Of a stretch of 57,618 nucleotides of DNA, positions 23,204 through 31,439 are shown in pieces (the stretch's first letter is position 1; every line of letters begins with the position of its first letter). The translations under genes were made by a program, and so were the position numbers. The DNA comes from a virus. The DNA is taken from IMG/VR virus record IMGVR_UViG_3300031251_000022, positions 1 to 57,618 of that record. One strand, 5' to 3'. Under the pieces are notes generated by a model. The model did no database searches, had not been told where the DNA came from, and worked only from the letters and a program-made list of their open reading frames with translations.

Positions 23204-23914
23204 ATGATGTCCCAAGAATCAAAATCAGTGTTCCCCTACGTCGTCGACTGGCTGTCCGTGCTCGTCGGCGACGATCAGGTCTTCGAGATTCGCGGCATCG
23301 GCAGCGGTCGCAAGTACTCCGGATTCTACGATCGTGCCCACATCCGCGAGGCGGCGATGCACGCACTGTCACTCACCGACCGCAAGGAGCGTGGGCAGTG
23401 GGCCTGCAACGGCATCTACTGGACGCTGAACCCACTTGACCCCTCCGTGCTCGCTCGCCGAGCGAATCGCATCGACGTGGCAAGCCGCGACTTCTCCCCG
23501 GCCAGGGACGCGGACGTGATCAGCCGACGATGGGTGTTGATCGACTGTGACCCAGTCCGCACGGCGGGAGTGTCATCCGACGCGGATGAACTGCGGGCGG
23601 CGTTCGATGTGATCATGGAAGTGCGGGACCACCTTCGGCAATGGATCTCGACGGACTCGATCTTCGCCGAGAGCGGCAACGGGTTCCACCTGTTGTATCG
23701 GGTCGACATGCCGAATGACGAGGCCAGCACGAAGACCGTCCGCGACATCCTGCGATACCTCGCAAGCAAGTTCGACACGGAGAGAGCCAAGATCGACACG
23801 AGCGTCTTCAATGCGAGCCGAATCTGCAAGCTGTACGGGACCGTGAGCCGGAAGGGTGACTCGACGGAGGATCGTCCGCATCGTCGGGCGGGGATGAGCG
23901 AGGTCGGAGCATGA
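23204..23914 (+). CDS. Archaeo-eukaryotic-type primase-like protein
   Basis: This 236-residue protein starts at ATG 23204 (GGAAGTG upstream). It has the two hallmarks of AEP primases in phages: an acidic motif RRWVLIDCDPVR (DxD near 108-110) and the FAESGNGFHLLYRV motif (near 155) that binds nucleotide, followed by a conserved SRICKLYGT segment. It probably makes primers, or extends them, for replication. It stands apart from the D5-type helicase at 28010, and the two may form a split primase-helicase. Confidence 0.7.
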   Translation: MMSQESKSVFPYVVDWLSVLVGDDQVFEIRGIGSGRKYSGFYDRAHIREAAMHALSLTDRKERGQWACNGIYWTLNPLDPSVLARRANRIDVASRDFSPARDADVISRRWVLIDCDPVRTAGVSSDADELRAAFDVIMEVRDHLRQWISTDSIFAESGNGFHLLYRVDMPNDEASTKTVRDILRYLASKFDTERAKIDTSVFNASRICKLYGTVSRKGDSTEDRPHRRAGMSEVGA

Positions 23915-24309
23915 TCACTCGGGAGTTCATCCTCGCAGGCCAGGCGACCTTCACCGTCTCGAATCCGCAGGGAGTCCACTACACGTTCCGCGTCGCGATG
24001 TCTGGCACTGCCCACTTTGCTGCGGTGCTCACCGGGTCGGACAACGAGCGGAGCTACACCTACGCGGGCATCGTCAACGCAGTGGATGGGTCGTTGAGGG
24101 CGACGGGAGCGAGCAGGATTGCTGCGGATGCGGAGTCGTGGAAGGTACTCGCGTGGGCACTGCGGCGGATCTGGCGTCAGGACGAGCTTCCCCAGGGCTA
24201 CGAGATCCGCCACGCCGGGAAGTGTGGGCGATGCGGAAGAGTGCTGACGACTCCGGAGAGTATCGAGAGTGGACTGGGGCCGACATGCAGGGCCAGGCAG
24301 GGAGAGTGA
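23911..24309 (+). CDS. DUF6011-like protein with C-terminal zinc ribbon
   Basis: This 132-residue protein starts at ATG 23911 in an ATGA overlap with the primase. The N-terminal 90 residues are beta-rich. The C-terminus carries CGRCGRVLTTPESIESGLGP followed by TC, the signature of the DUF6011 zinc ribbon, which is common in phage replication regions. DNA or RNA binding is likely, but the exact role is unknown. An octamer is present at 24007-24014 on the other strand. Confidence 0.7.
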   Translation: MITREFILAGQATFTVSNPQGVHYTFRVAMSGTAHFAAVLTGSDNERSYTYAGIVNAVDGSLRATGASRIAADAESWKVLAWALRRIWRQDELPQGYEIRHAGKCGRCGRVLTTPESIESGLGPTCRARQGE

Positions 24310-24312
24310 TTG

Positions 24313-24408
24313 ATGGATCTACTTAACCGCACAACAGTCCCGCATGTGCTGGACCGGATTGAGGCGTCGTGGCGTTGGTTTCAATTGGCGATTGGAGGTG
24401 CGAGGTGA
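24313..24408 (+). CDS. Very short open frame between coupled genes
   Basis: This frame encodes 31 residues (MDLLNRTTVPHVLDRIEASW and 11 more) from ATG 24313 and ends exactly on the GTG start of the next gene (GGTGAG). The tight coupling favours a translated leader or a micro-protein. No domain is seen. Confidence 0.35.
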   Translation: MDLLNRTTVPHVLDRIEASWRWFQLAIGGAR

Positions 24409-24734
24409 GCGTATCAGAAGCGGCGGAACGGTTGCGGCGGATTGTTCCAATTGAGTCTGGCCTGTGGGAGAAGACTGGCAACAGGTGGACGCAAGAGGAC
24501 AAGGATCTATGGCGTGTGGCAGGTGCCCTTCTCCACGAGCTTGACCCGACTCCGGTTGATGAGGAGTGGGCGAGGGGCGTGGCGGTGAAATACGTGCTCG
24601 AATTTTCTTGGGACTGCGGTGATTGTTACGTGACCATTGCGGCATGCGCGAAGATCACCAACCCGACACGCGGTCAGGTGCGGACGATTTACAGGGGGTT
24701 GTTTGGGCAGGCACTGAAGGAGGATGGGCGATGA
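24405..24734 (+). CDS. Hypothetical protein
   Basis: This 109-residue protein starts at GTG 24405 with TGGAGGTGCGAG upstream, a strong ribosome site. It is mixed alpha/beta with several Trp residues and a C-terminal basic region after CGDCYVTIAACAKITNPTRG. It belongs to a run of small coupled genes (24.3-27.9 kb) of a kind phages exchange readily. Function unknown. Confidence 0.55.
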   Translation: MSVSEAAERLRRIVPIESGLWEKTGNRWTQEDKDLWRVAGALLHELDPTPVDEEWARGVAVKYVLEFSWDCGDCYVTIAACAKITNPTRGQVRTIYRGLFGQALKEDGR

Positions 24735-25219
24735 GCGACAAGTCAAAAGCGGCATTGATTCAGGTCATGAACGTCTTCAGATTTGACCGCGAATCATTCT
24801 GCGTGGTGTTCTGCCGAGAGAACTCGGGCGTTGTGCAAATGACATCGAATCTGCCAGACAAGGAGTTGGCGGAGCGGTGCGCAAGCATGATCCGGGATCG
24901 CGGCGGGCATGTGTTCAGTGTTGTCTCGGCAGGCGTGCTGATTGCTGCCCTGAAGCTGATCAAGCAGAAATCATCGCAAGATGGCCTGACCACGAACAGC
25001 GTCTCCCAATCCTATTCCGCACCAGAGCAACGGGAGCCGATGCGGTTGATCCAGGATAACGATTCGCATTGGTACATCATCCCGGCCGCGAAGGTGGACG
25101 AATTCCGCCTGTGGTGCAAGGCGATGGAGGATTGCACGGCACCGCCCAGCGATTGGGAACCCGAGAGGATCAATGGCCCGCACACACTGAACATTTTTGA
25201 TTGGGAGGATGGGCGATGA
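24731..25219 (+). CDS. Hypothetical protein
   Basis: This 162-residue protein starts at ATG 24731, overlapping the previous stop. The junction GGAGGATGGGCGATGAGCG is repeated exactly at the next gene start (25204-25222). The N-terminal 80 residues look alpha/beta; the C-terminal part has HWYIIPAAKVDEFRLWCKAM and NGPHTLNIFDWEDG, a short sequence I associate with phage hypothetical proteins that modify or bind small ligands. Not assigned. Confidence 0.55.
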   Translation: MSDKSKAALIQVMNVFRFDRESFCVVFCRENSGVVQMTSNLPDKELAERCASMIRDRGGHVFSVVSAGVLIAALKLIKQKSSQDGLTTNSVSQSYSAPEQREPMRLIQDNDSHWYIIPAAKVDEFRLWCKAMEDCTAPPSDWEPERINGPHTLNIFDWEDGR

Positions 25220-25680
25220 GCGCGACGTTTCTGAAATGCCCGAAATGCGACGAAGGCTACGCTGGCCACGACTGCACCGGCGAGGCGATGGACTGCCACT
25301 ACTGCGACGGGACCGGGCGAATCACGGCAGCGATGTTTTGCGAGCAAAGCGAACGGATGTGTGCTCTTGTCGGTGATGCGATGGTGGCCGATGCCATTCG
25401 TCGAGAAGGATCTGAGCCAATCGACGAGGGCTGGCTGCGGGAGATTGGGTTTTCGGGTCGCTGTGCCTCATGGGGTGTATGGAGCCTCGCAATCGACAAC
25501 GATTTCTCGATTGAAATGGACCAGTGGCCGCCAACTGGAGAATGGCGAGTGTTCGCGGTTCGTGCTGATCTGTTTGATCCAACGCAGAAAATTTCAGTCA
25601 AGTTGGGAGTAGCACCATTCACAACCCGCGCGCAACTGCTGGACCTGCTCGCGGCACTGGGACAGGGGGTGCAGGGATGA
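25216..25680 (+). CDS. Zinc-ribbon hypothetical protein
   Basis: This 154-residue protein starts at ATG 25216. The N-terminus has CPKCDEGYAGHDC and CHYCDGTGR, two Cys pairs likely to bind zinc, the second like a DnaJ CxxCxG repeat. The remainder is alpha/beta with WSLAIDNDFSIEMDQWPPTG. It overlaps both neighbours by four bases. The role is unknown. Confidence 0.6.
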   Translation: MSATFLKCPKCDEGYAGHDCTGEAMDCHYCDGTGRITAAMFCEQSERMCALVGDAMVADAIRREGSEPIDEGWLREIGFSGRCASWGVWSLAIDNDFSIEMDQWPPTGEWRVFAVRADLFDPTQKISVKLGVAPFTTRAQLLDLLAALGQGVQG

Positions 25681-26447
25681 TTGACGCCAACAAAACCGGA
25701 GAAACGCGGCGGGTCACAGAGGCAGCGGCGATCTGGATGGGTAGCCACGGATTCAAGCCGGTCGAAACGGAAGTGCCTGTCTCAGATGGTTGGCTGGCTG
25801 ACATCGCCGGGTGTGCGACGTTCACGCGGTCGGAAGCGATCCAGATGGGCCTGATCCGTCGAAAGCCAGCGTGGGATCGTCAGTGGCAGCATCAAATTGC
25901 ATTGTGGGAGAACGAGTTCGCAAGCATTCCGCAGATAATTACAGCGGCAATCGAAGTGAAAACCAGCCGCAGTGACTTCACGCGAGATCGAAAATGGTTC
26001 GCTGAATCGCCGGTTCATCTGCTTTATATTGCCAGCCAGCCAGGATTGGTCAGCCAAGAGGAATTGCCAGATAACATTGGACTGTTGTCGTGTGGTGACG
26101 GCGTGCCTCGATGCGTGCGAAAGGCCAAACTGTCTTCAGTCGCCCAGCGGCAAGTCTTGGCAGTGGTGTTTCAGATTGCGATGCGTAGAGACCATTTCAC
26201 CGCCTATGCACGGTGGCGCGAATTTGAGAGGCAGGCACGTTCTCGCGACAACGAACGGACGAACGTGTGCCGCGTCAACAATGTTGTGAATGCAGTGCTG
26301 TCAATCGTCGACGGACACTGCACTGCTGAGGATGCGATGCGATCTCATGGAATCAACGCTGGAAAGCAGAACGACAAGATTGTCAGAGAGCTTCGCAGGG
26401 TGGAGCAGAGATTCGCGACAGCACTCAACGAGGAGCCGCAGCAATGA
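25677..26447 (+). CDS. MmcB-like PD-(D/E)XK nuclease-fold protein
   Basis: This 256-residue protein starts at ATG 25677. The core has a DGWLADIAGCATF segment (acidic residue D) and IITAAIEVKTSRSDFTRDRK with the E-x-K nuclease motif, then VHLLYIASQPGLV. This order fits the MmcB/restriction-endonuclease-like fold seen in DNA repair and phage proteins. The C-terminal 90 residues are helical. It may act in repair, or as a resolvase-like or defence nuclease. Catalysis is plausible but unproven. Confidence 0.6.
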   Translation: MIDANKTGETRRVTEAAAIWMGSHGFKPVETEVPVSDGWLADIAGCATFTRSEAIQMGLIRRKPAWDRQWQHQIALWENEFASIPQIITAAIEVKTSRSDFTRDRKWFAESPVHLLYIASQPGLVSQEELPDNIGLLSCGDGVPRCVRKAKLSSVAQRQVLAVVFQIAMRRDHFTAYARWREFERQARSRDNERTNVCRVNNVVNAVLSIVDGHCTAEDAMRSHGINAGKQNDKIVRELRRVEQRFATALNEEPQQ

Positions 26448-26866
26448 CACCCGACATCGACAGCATGACCGGCAGGGAGTTGGACGAGGCGGTTGCGATT
26501 GCCTCTGGGTGGAAGTGGTGGCGAACATGGAGAGTTGACACCCAGCGGTACGAACGATACCTGGCCGCTGCAACACCGCTTCAGCCGGGTGCCTCCGATG
26601 GAACGGAACCGCTAAAAGTAGGATGGGACGCGGTCCTACCATATTGGCACACCGACACCGGAGCCGCGTTCGGCCTGCTGATGGGGCTGGATGAGCAGAT
26701 CAACATCCAGACATCTGCGGATGGCGAATCGATAACGGTCCTGCGGTGGGACGGCACGACGGATCAGCGCGGAACGTGGGTCGAACTCGCAACCGGCCCG
26801 AAAGCCGACGCCGCGGCAACAATGGTACGAGCGTGGTTGAAGGTTCAAGCGAGGAAGGGAGAGTGA
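26444..26866 (+). CDS. Phage ABA-sandwich domain protein
   Basis: This 140-residue protein starts at ATG 26444 in an ATGA overlap. It opens with the typical MTGRELDEAVAIASGW motif and has the W/P-rich DAVLPYWHTDTGAAFGLLMG segment and a C-terminal helix (AAATMVRAWLKVQARKGE) of the phage ABA sandwich (DUF2591-like) family. These small proteins are frequent in phage early regions and have no known function. Confidence 0.7.
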   Translation: MTPDIDSMTGRELDEAVAIASGWKWWRTWRVDTQRYERYLAAATPLQPGASDGTEPLKVGWDAVLPYWHTDTGAAFGLLMGLDEQINIQTSADGESITVLRWDGTTDQRGTWVELATGPKADAAATMVRAWLKVQARKGE

Positions 26867-26869
26867 GGG

Positions 26870-27118
26870 ATGGCGGATATTCTGAGGCTGAAGAAATGGA
26901 GCACGTATCTCAGTGATGGGCGGTCGTATTCGTCCAATTCGTGCGCCGACAAAAAAGAGGTCGCCGTTGCAGTGATCGTCGGTTTCGAGCCAGCGAAGAT
27001 TGACGACGAGAAACAGTTTTTGAATGTGGACGATGTCATTTTGGATATGGCTGAACACATTCGTGGCGTGAGAAAACGAGAGCAGTCAAAGAAAAAACGA
27101 AAGGCGGCACAACCATGA
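26870..27118 (+). CDS. Hypothetical small protein
   Basis: This 82-residue protein starts at ATG 26870. It has a beta-rich core (KKEVAVAVIVGFEPAKIDD) and a very basic C-terminus (RKREQSKKKRKAAQP), suggesting nucleic-acid contact. It overlaps the next micro-frame by four bases. Not recognised. Confidence 0.55.
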   Translation: MADILRLKKWSTYLSDGRSYSSNSCADKKEVAVAVIVGFEPAKIDDEKQFLNVDDVILDMAEHIRGVRKREQSKKKRKAAQP

Positions 27119-27266
27119 CGGACGAGCGTAAACAAACATCATTCCGCGACTTGCTGAAGGGGCCAGAATGGAGTGAGCCAAACATCGGCTGGTGAGTTTC
27201 GCTGACACGCCAGAAGACGCGATGCGTCGCATCGACGAACTGTACCTGCCGAGAGAGGGGGAGTGA
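27115..27266 (+). CDS. Two coupled micro-frames, possibly one frameshifted gene
   Basis: ATG 27115 encodes 26 residues (MTDERKQTSFRDLLKGPEWS...) and stops at 27195. GTG 27192 then encodes 24 residues (SFADTPEDAMRRIDELYLPR...) to 27266. Joined by a one-base shift they read as a single protein of about 50 residues. This may be a decayed gene, a sequencing error or two very small genes. The second part overlaps the next ATG. Confidence 0.35.
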
Positions 27267-27571
27267 TGTCCGAGAAATGTCCGAAGTGTGGATCGTCGCA
27301 CATTGCAGGTCTGATGGAATCGTTCTGGGTTCCGCTGGACGAGGACGGAGACCATCCACCGTGGGAGCAACTGTCGTCAGAGACCGAAGTCGGTGCTGAG
27401 CGGATGTGCTACGACTGCGGATGGACCAGCGAACCGGAGCGCGAACCAATCGACTACGAGCAGGCGTGCCGGGAGTTGATTGTTATCTGGCACCAGTGTC
27501 CGGGGAAGTCCGTTGACGAGTCGTGCAAACACATGGCCGCGAAACTGCGGCAGATCGTGGAGGGGGAGTAG
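27266..27571 (+). CDS. Zinc-ribbon hypothetical protein
   Basis: This 101-residue protein starts at ATG 27266 (GAGAGGGGGAG upstream). CPKCGSSHIAG and CYDCGWTSEP form a two-knuckle zinc ribbon in the first half; the second half is helical (YEQACRELIVIWHQCPGKS). Acidic overall. It is one of several zinc-ribbon proteins in this phage and may bind nucleic acid or a protein partner. Confidence 0.6.
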   Translation: MSEKCPKCGSSHIAGLMESFWVPLDEDGDHPPWEQLSSETEVGAERMCYDCGWTSEPEREPIDYEQACRELIVIWHQCPGKSVDESCKHMAAKLRQIVEGE

Positions 27572-27925
27572 ATGGATGGCGATTGCATTAACTGCGGCGA
27601 ATCTGGCAATTGGTGTAGATGCGACACCGAGAAAAAGACCATCGCCATCGATTTCGACGACACGCTGACGGCACTGCCGGCCATCTGGAACGCGTTCATC
27701 AAATCATGCTATGCGGAAGGCCACACCGTCTACCTCATCACAGGCCGACGCGACACAGACGAAAACCGCGAGACGATCCGCGATTTCCTGACCGAGCACG
27801 ACCTGCCGCGACTGCCAATTGTGTTTTCTGAACTCGGCTCGAAAATCGAGGCGTGCAATCGGCGAGGGATCAAGCCGGATATCTGGATCGACGACGACCC
27901 TGTGAAGCTGGTTCACGGGCACTGA
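27572..27925 (+). CDS. HAD-superfamily hydrolase with Cys leader
   Basis: This 117-residue protein starts at ATG 27572 immediately after the previous stop. The leader CINCGESGNWCRC may bind zinc. It is followed by the HAD motif IAIDFDDTLTALP (nucleophile D27, D29), motif II LITGRRD and motif IV WIDDDP. It resembles small phage HAD phosphatases that act on nucleotides or the 5' ends of DNA. The octamer variant ACTACCCA (27925-27932) overlaps the stop. Confidence 0.75.
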   Translation: MDGDCINCGESGNWCRCDTEKKTIAIDFDDTLTALPAIWNAFIKSCYAEGHTVYLITGRRDTDENRETIRDFLTEHDLPRLPIVFSELGSKIEACNRRGIKPDIWIDDDPVKLVHGH

Positions 27926-27960
27926 CTACCCACTCGCCTGCTACAATACCATTCCCTCAA

Positions 27961-27990
27961 AACCCGCCTCACCACGAGTGCGGGTTCTTT
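27961..27990 (+). terminator. Rho-independent terminator candidate
   Basis: AACCCGC (27961-27967) pairs with GCGGGTT (27980-27986), a 7-bp stem with a 12-base loop, followed by CTTTT. It ends the small-gene operon before the primase-helicase gene. Confidence 0.65.
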
Positions 27991-28009
27991 TCATGAAAGG
28001 ATTCTCCCC

Positions 28010-30037
28010 ATGTTCGGACGACCCATCTTCATCTCTCGCACCTTCCTCGACATCCCCCTCACCGCCGATGACTTGGCGCCCATCGCCGCACTCGCCCCTC
28101 CCGAGCCCGTCCGCCAGAAGCGAGCCCCGAAGCACTCCCGCCTCTCGAAGCATCAGATCATTGATCGTGCCCGAGCGTACGTCGCCAAGGCGGACCCGGC
28201 CATCAGCGGCCAGCACGGATCGGACCAGACGATGGACGTCGCCTGCGTGCTCATCCTGGGGTTCGACCTAGCGATTGAGGACGCACTGCCCATCCTGCAG
28301 GAGTGGAATGACCGCAACGACGAGAAGTGGACGGAGCACGAGCTGCTGCACAAGCTCAAAGGGGCGGACGAGCGGGGCGGGGACCGGGGGTATCTGCTGA
28401 CGGAGTCGGCTTCACTCCAGTTTCCGCCGCGGGAGATCACCACTCTCGACACCTCCCTGAACTCGTTCGAGCCAATGGAGCATGTCGTCCAGAGCGAGGT
28501 GATCGTCCTACCATCCTGCGACGACTCGCCGCTCGTCGACCAAGAGAACCCCATCGCGTCATTCGGATTCCAGGACATGGAGACTTCAACGACCGAAGTC
28601 ACTGTCGCCCCTGAGCCGAAGCCACTCCGCACCGTGCCCATGAACTGGGACTCGCCTCGCGTGCAGGAAGGCCGGACCGACATCGCCAACGGATCTCGCC
28701 TTGCACGGATCATCTACAAGCGGGCCAGGTACGTCGAGTCCTGGGACTCATGGGTGATCTGGGACGGGAAGCGATGGAAGGTCGACAACCTTGGAATCCG
28801 AGAGTTCGCGAAAGAGATCCCTGGGACGATCCTAGCAGACGCTATGGCCGAACCACCCATCGACCCGTACGCCTGCAAATGGGCGATCGAGTCGTCCTCG
28901 CGGCCACGGATCGAAGCGGCAATCTCGATGTGCAAATCGATCCAGGGCGTCAACATCAGCCACGAGGAACTCGACGCGGATCCATGGCTACTCAACTGCC
29001 AGAACGGAATCGTCGACCTGAGGACTGGGCAGTTGTCCCCGCACGACCCGACGAAGATGATCACCCGCATCACGAACGTCGAGTACGATCCCGACGCCGA
29101 GACGTATGAGTGGGACCGGTTCCTCGAGAAGATCCTGATTGATGACTCCCTGATTCGCCACGTGCAACGCCTCATCGGCTACTGCTGCACGGGCTCAACG
29201 CGGGAGCAGGTACTGCCCATCTTCTGGGGTGAAGGATCGAACGGGAAGTCGACGATGCTTGACACCCTTAAGGCGGCCCTGGGGACGGACTATGCCTCAA
29301 CCGCCCCTCCCTCGCTGATCGTGCAAAAGAAGTCCGAGTCCCATCCGACCGAGCTTGCCGGGCTGTGCGGGAAACGCATGGTGACAGCCATCGAAACTGA
29401 GAAGGGCCAGCGGCTGAATGAGCCACTCGTTAAGCAGCTGACCGGCTCCGATTCGATCTCCGCTCGCCGGATGCGGGAGAACTTTTGGGAGTTCAAACCG
29501 ACTCACAAGATCATCCTCTGCACGAACCACGAGCCACGGGTCGGGGACGATTACGCCATCTGGCGGCGACTGGTCATGATCCCTTTTACGGTCCAATTCT
29601 GGAACCCGGAGAAGGGGGAGACGGGCCCAGTCGAGTTGCAGCGAGACAACGACCTTCCGGCCAGGCTGGAGAAGTGCCTGCCAGGTGTGCTGGCGTGGGC
29701 AGTCCGCGGGGCAATCGACTGGTTCAACGGCGGGCTCTCGGTGGACGAAAAGACACGGCAGGCGACGGCAGAATATCGTGAGCGACAAGACTACTTCGGT
29801 CGATTTGTGGCCGAGAGATGCGTCACCGGACCAGTGTACAGAGTCCAGTTCTCGAAGCTGTACGATCAGTACAAGGACTGGGCCGAGGAGAACGGGGAAC
29901 GGGTCGCGTCGAAGAAAAGCTTCGGGGAGTGGCTTAATCAGAAGCGATTCGAGAAGGACAAGTCAAACGGCATCTGGATAATTGGGCTATCTTGGAAAGC
30001 TGAATACGACAAGTCGTCAAGTTTTGAACAGTTTTAG
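28010..30037 (+). CDS. D5/P4-type primase-helicase (SF3 helicase)
   Basis: This 675-residue protein starts at ATG 28010 (AAAGGATT upstream). After an N-terminal helical region, residues 210-330 resemble the D5 N-terminal domain. The SF3 motor has Walker A WGEGSNGKST (about 404-413), motif B region TAIETEKGQRLNEPLVKQLT, and the KIILCTNHEPRV and WRRLVMIPF motifs. A C-terminal DNA-binding domain follows (YKDWAEENGERVASKKSFGE). It should unwind the origin and drive replication. Just beyond its 3' end is an iteron array that is probably its origin. Confidence 0.88.
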   Translation: MFGRPIFISRTFLDIPLTADDLAPIAALAPPEPVRQKRAPKHSRLSKHQIIDRARAYVAKADPAISGQHGSDQTMDVACVLILGFDLAIEDALPILQEWNDRNDEKWTEHELLHKLKGADERGGDRGYLLTESASLQFPPREITTLDTSLNSFEPMEHVVQSEVIVLPSCDDSPLVDQENPIASFGFQDMETSTTEVTVAPEPKPLRTVPMNWDSPRVQEGRTDIANGSRLARIIYKRARYVESWDSWVIWDGKRWKVDNLGIREFAKEIPGTILADAMAEPPIDPYACKWAIESSSRPRIEAAISMCKSIQGVNISHEELDADPWLLNCQNGIVDLRTGQLSPHDPTKMITRITNVEYDPDAETYEWDRFLEKILIDDSLIRHVQRLIGYCCTGSTREQVLPIFWGEGSNGKSTMLDTLKAALGTDYASTAPPSLIVQKKSESHPTELAGLCGKRMVTAIETEKGQRLNEPLVKQLTGSDSISARRMRENFWEFKPTHKIILCTNHEPRVGDDYAIWRRLVMIPFTVQFWNPEKGETGPVELQRDNDLPARLEKCLPGVLAWAVRGAIDWFNGGLSVDEKTRQATAEYRERQDYFGRFVAERCVTGPVYRVQFSKLYDQYKDWAEENGERVASKKSFGEWLNQKRFEKDKSNGIWIIGLSWKAEYDKSSSFEQF

Positions 30038-30180
30038 TCCACAAATTTGGAACGATTGGAACGATTGGAACGAGGTTTCGGTATAGCAAAAAATTTGACT
30101 ATATAGGGGTTTATACGGGAAGTTCGTTCCAATCATTCCGATCGTTCCAGTGTACAAAAACTGTCCAAAATGTACACTAG
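30038..30180. other. Candidate replication origin with inverted iterons
   Basis: Three perfect tandem copies of TTGGAACGA (30047-30073) face three inverted copies at 30124-30150 (TCGTTCCAA, TCATTCCGA, TCGTTCCAG). The 50-base AT-rich core between them holds runs such as AAAAAATTT and ATATAG. Partly overlapping is a second inverted repeat, AGTGTACA (30149-30156) and TGTACACT (30171-30178). Position next to a D5-type helicase gene and this symmetry suggest a replication origin, or a complex operator. Confidence 0.7.
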
Positions 30181-30490
30181 TCGAACCATGTGGAGCACTC
30201 AATCGATTTGACGTAAGTGCGTTTTCAATTGAGTCTCCGCAGCCATCCCACCGCAGAACTTTTTTCCGCCTACCGTAATTTCCGCCTCGCCACTCTCCGC
30301 ATCTCTCCACCCCTCAATAAGTTCCGGTTTCGCAATCCATCGAACAAGAAACAAAATCGCCGGTAAAGTGAAACTAAATTCGTAAAACAGACAGAATGTC
30401 TAGTATTGCCAATCGTCGCGAAGCCTGTCCATCATCCCCGCCATCGCTTGACATTCGAGCCATGACGCGATTGACCAAGGGGCAGGGAGC
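30181..30490. other. Non-coding AT-richer gap
   Basis: I see no credible gene in this stretch. It holds short inverted repeats: ACTCAAT/ATTGAGT (30197-30203, 30228-30234) and AGACA/TGTCT (30389-30393, 30397-30401). Possible -35 boxes TTGACG (30209) and TTGACA (30450) lack good -10 partners. It probably belongs to the origin and promoter region of the lysis cassette. Confidence 0.4.
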
Positions 30491-30495
30491 ATGTG

Positions 30496-30942
30496 ATGCC
30501 AGCCGGAACGACGATCGATCTGACGAAGCTGTTGACGCGGTCGAACCTGTTGCGACTCGTCGCCCTGGGGATGGGCAGTGCAGCGGCATGGGGTGCGATG
30601 GGGACGGTGCCGAAGATGGCGAGTGCCTCTGGTGCTCCCGTCAACGACGTGCTCAACACGATCCTCCCGGCAGTGGGTGGTGTGGTCGCGTGGATCTGGG
30701 CGAGGGCATCGGCGGTCAAGCCGGAGCTGATCCAGGCGGCGATTGCAGCCTTCGCGAATCCGACTGACGCGGTGGCCGACTTCAGGCTCGCGGTCCAGTT
30801 CTCGGCATACATCCGAAGCCAGTGGCCGGGGTCGCCTGCACTGGAGTATCTCGATCAGGCGGTGAAGGCTCTTGGGGTCGACGTGATCAAGGACTCGACG
30901 GGTCAGGCGGTCGCTCAGCAGCCGCAGGCGAGTGGGCAGTAG
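30496..30942 (+). CDS. Membrane protein, holin candidate
   Basis: This protein has 148 residues from ATG 30496 (CAGGGAG upstream). Hydrophobic stretches are RLVALGMGSAAAWGAMG and VLNTILPAVGGVVAWIW; the rest is an amphipathic helical region and a Gln/Ala-rich tail. Two membrane segments at the start of a cassette with spanin-like and lipoprotein genes suit a holin, but size and order are not diagnostic. An octamer forms the stop (GGGCAGTAG) at 30933-30940. Confidence 0.5.
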   Translation: MPAGTTIDLTKLLTRSNLLRLVALGMGSAAAWGAMGTVPKMASASGAPVNDVLNTILPAVGGVVAWIWARASAVKPELIQAAIAAFANPTDAVADFRLAVQFSAYIRSQWPGSPALEYLDQAVKALGVDVIKDSTGQAVAQQPQASGQ

Positions 30943-30977
30943 CTGATCAACGATGTGGCCTCGATCAAGGATGGGTC

Positions 30978-31439
30978 ATGTTCCAAGGACGGACATCTCG
31001 ACTGCTGGCCTTCATGCTCCTGCTCGCCGCAGGCGGGTGCAACGTCCAGTGGGTGCCCGTCGATCCGGTCAAGCCGGACCCGAACCCGCCAGGGCCAGTC
31101 GTTGGCGAGAGAGCGTTCCGCCTGCTGATCGTCGAGGAGACTGAGGATCGAGCGAAGCTCCCTGCAGCACAGCAGACCATCTTCGCGAGCGTCCCTTTGC
31201 GGAAGTATCTCCGCGATCACTGCCACAAGCTGAGCGATGGCAGCGAGGGGTTCCGCTTCGTCGACAAGGATCAGTCGGGTGAGCTTCCAGACGAGCTGCG
31301 GAAGGCCGCTGACCAGCCTCGTCAGGCTCTCCCATGGCTGTACGTGACGGACGGGGTGAAGGGGTTGAGTTGCCCACTGCCTGCGACGGTGGACGATGTG
31401 CTCGCGAAGGTCAAGCCGTACGCGGAGGGAACGCCATGA
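30978..31439 (+). CDS. Predicted lipoprotein
   Basis: This 153-residue protein starts at ATG 30978. The signal RLLAFMLLLAAGGC ends in lipobox AAGGC, so the mature chain is anchored through Cys21. After a Pro-rich linker (VKPDPNPPGPVVGE) comes a compact alpha/beta domain ending LPWLYVTDGVKGLSCPLPAT, thioredoxin-like in outline. It overlaps the following protease gene by four bases. It may be an outer-membrane spanin-like or inhibitor component; this is uncertain. Confidence 0.6.
   Translation: MFQGRTSRLLAFMLLLAAGGCNVQWVPVDPVKPDPNPPGPVVGERAFRLLIVEETEDRAKLPAAQQTIFASVPLRKYLRDHCHKLSDGSEGFRFVDKDQSGELPDELRKAADQPRQALPWLYVTDGVKGLSCPLPATVDDVLAKVKPYAEGTP

Noticed and set aside
30047-30150. CRISPR-like short repeats
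   Set aside because: Copies are contiguous without spacers and inverted around a core, as in origins or operators; no cas genes are present.
30396-30767. Plus-strand frame starting MSSIANRREACPSS
   Set aside because: It mostly overlaps the membrane protein gene in another frame and has shadow-like composition.
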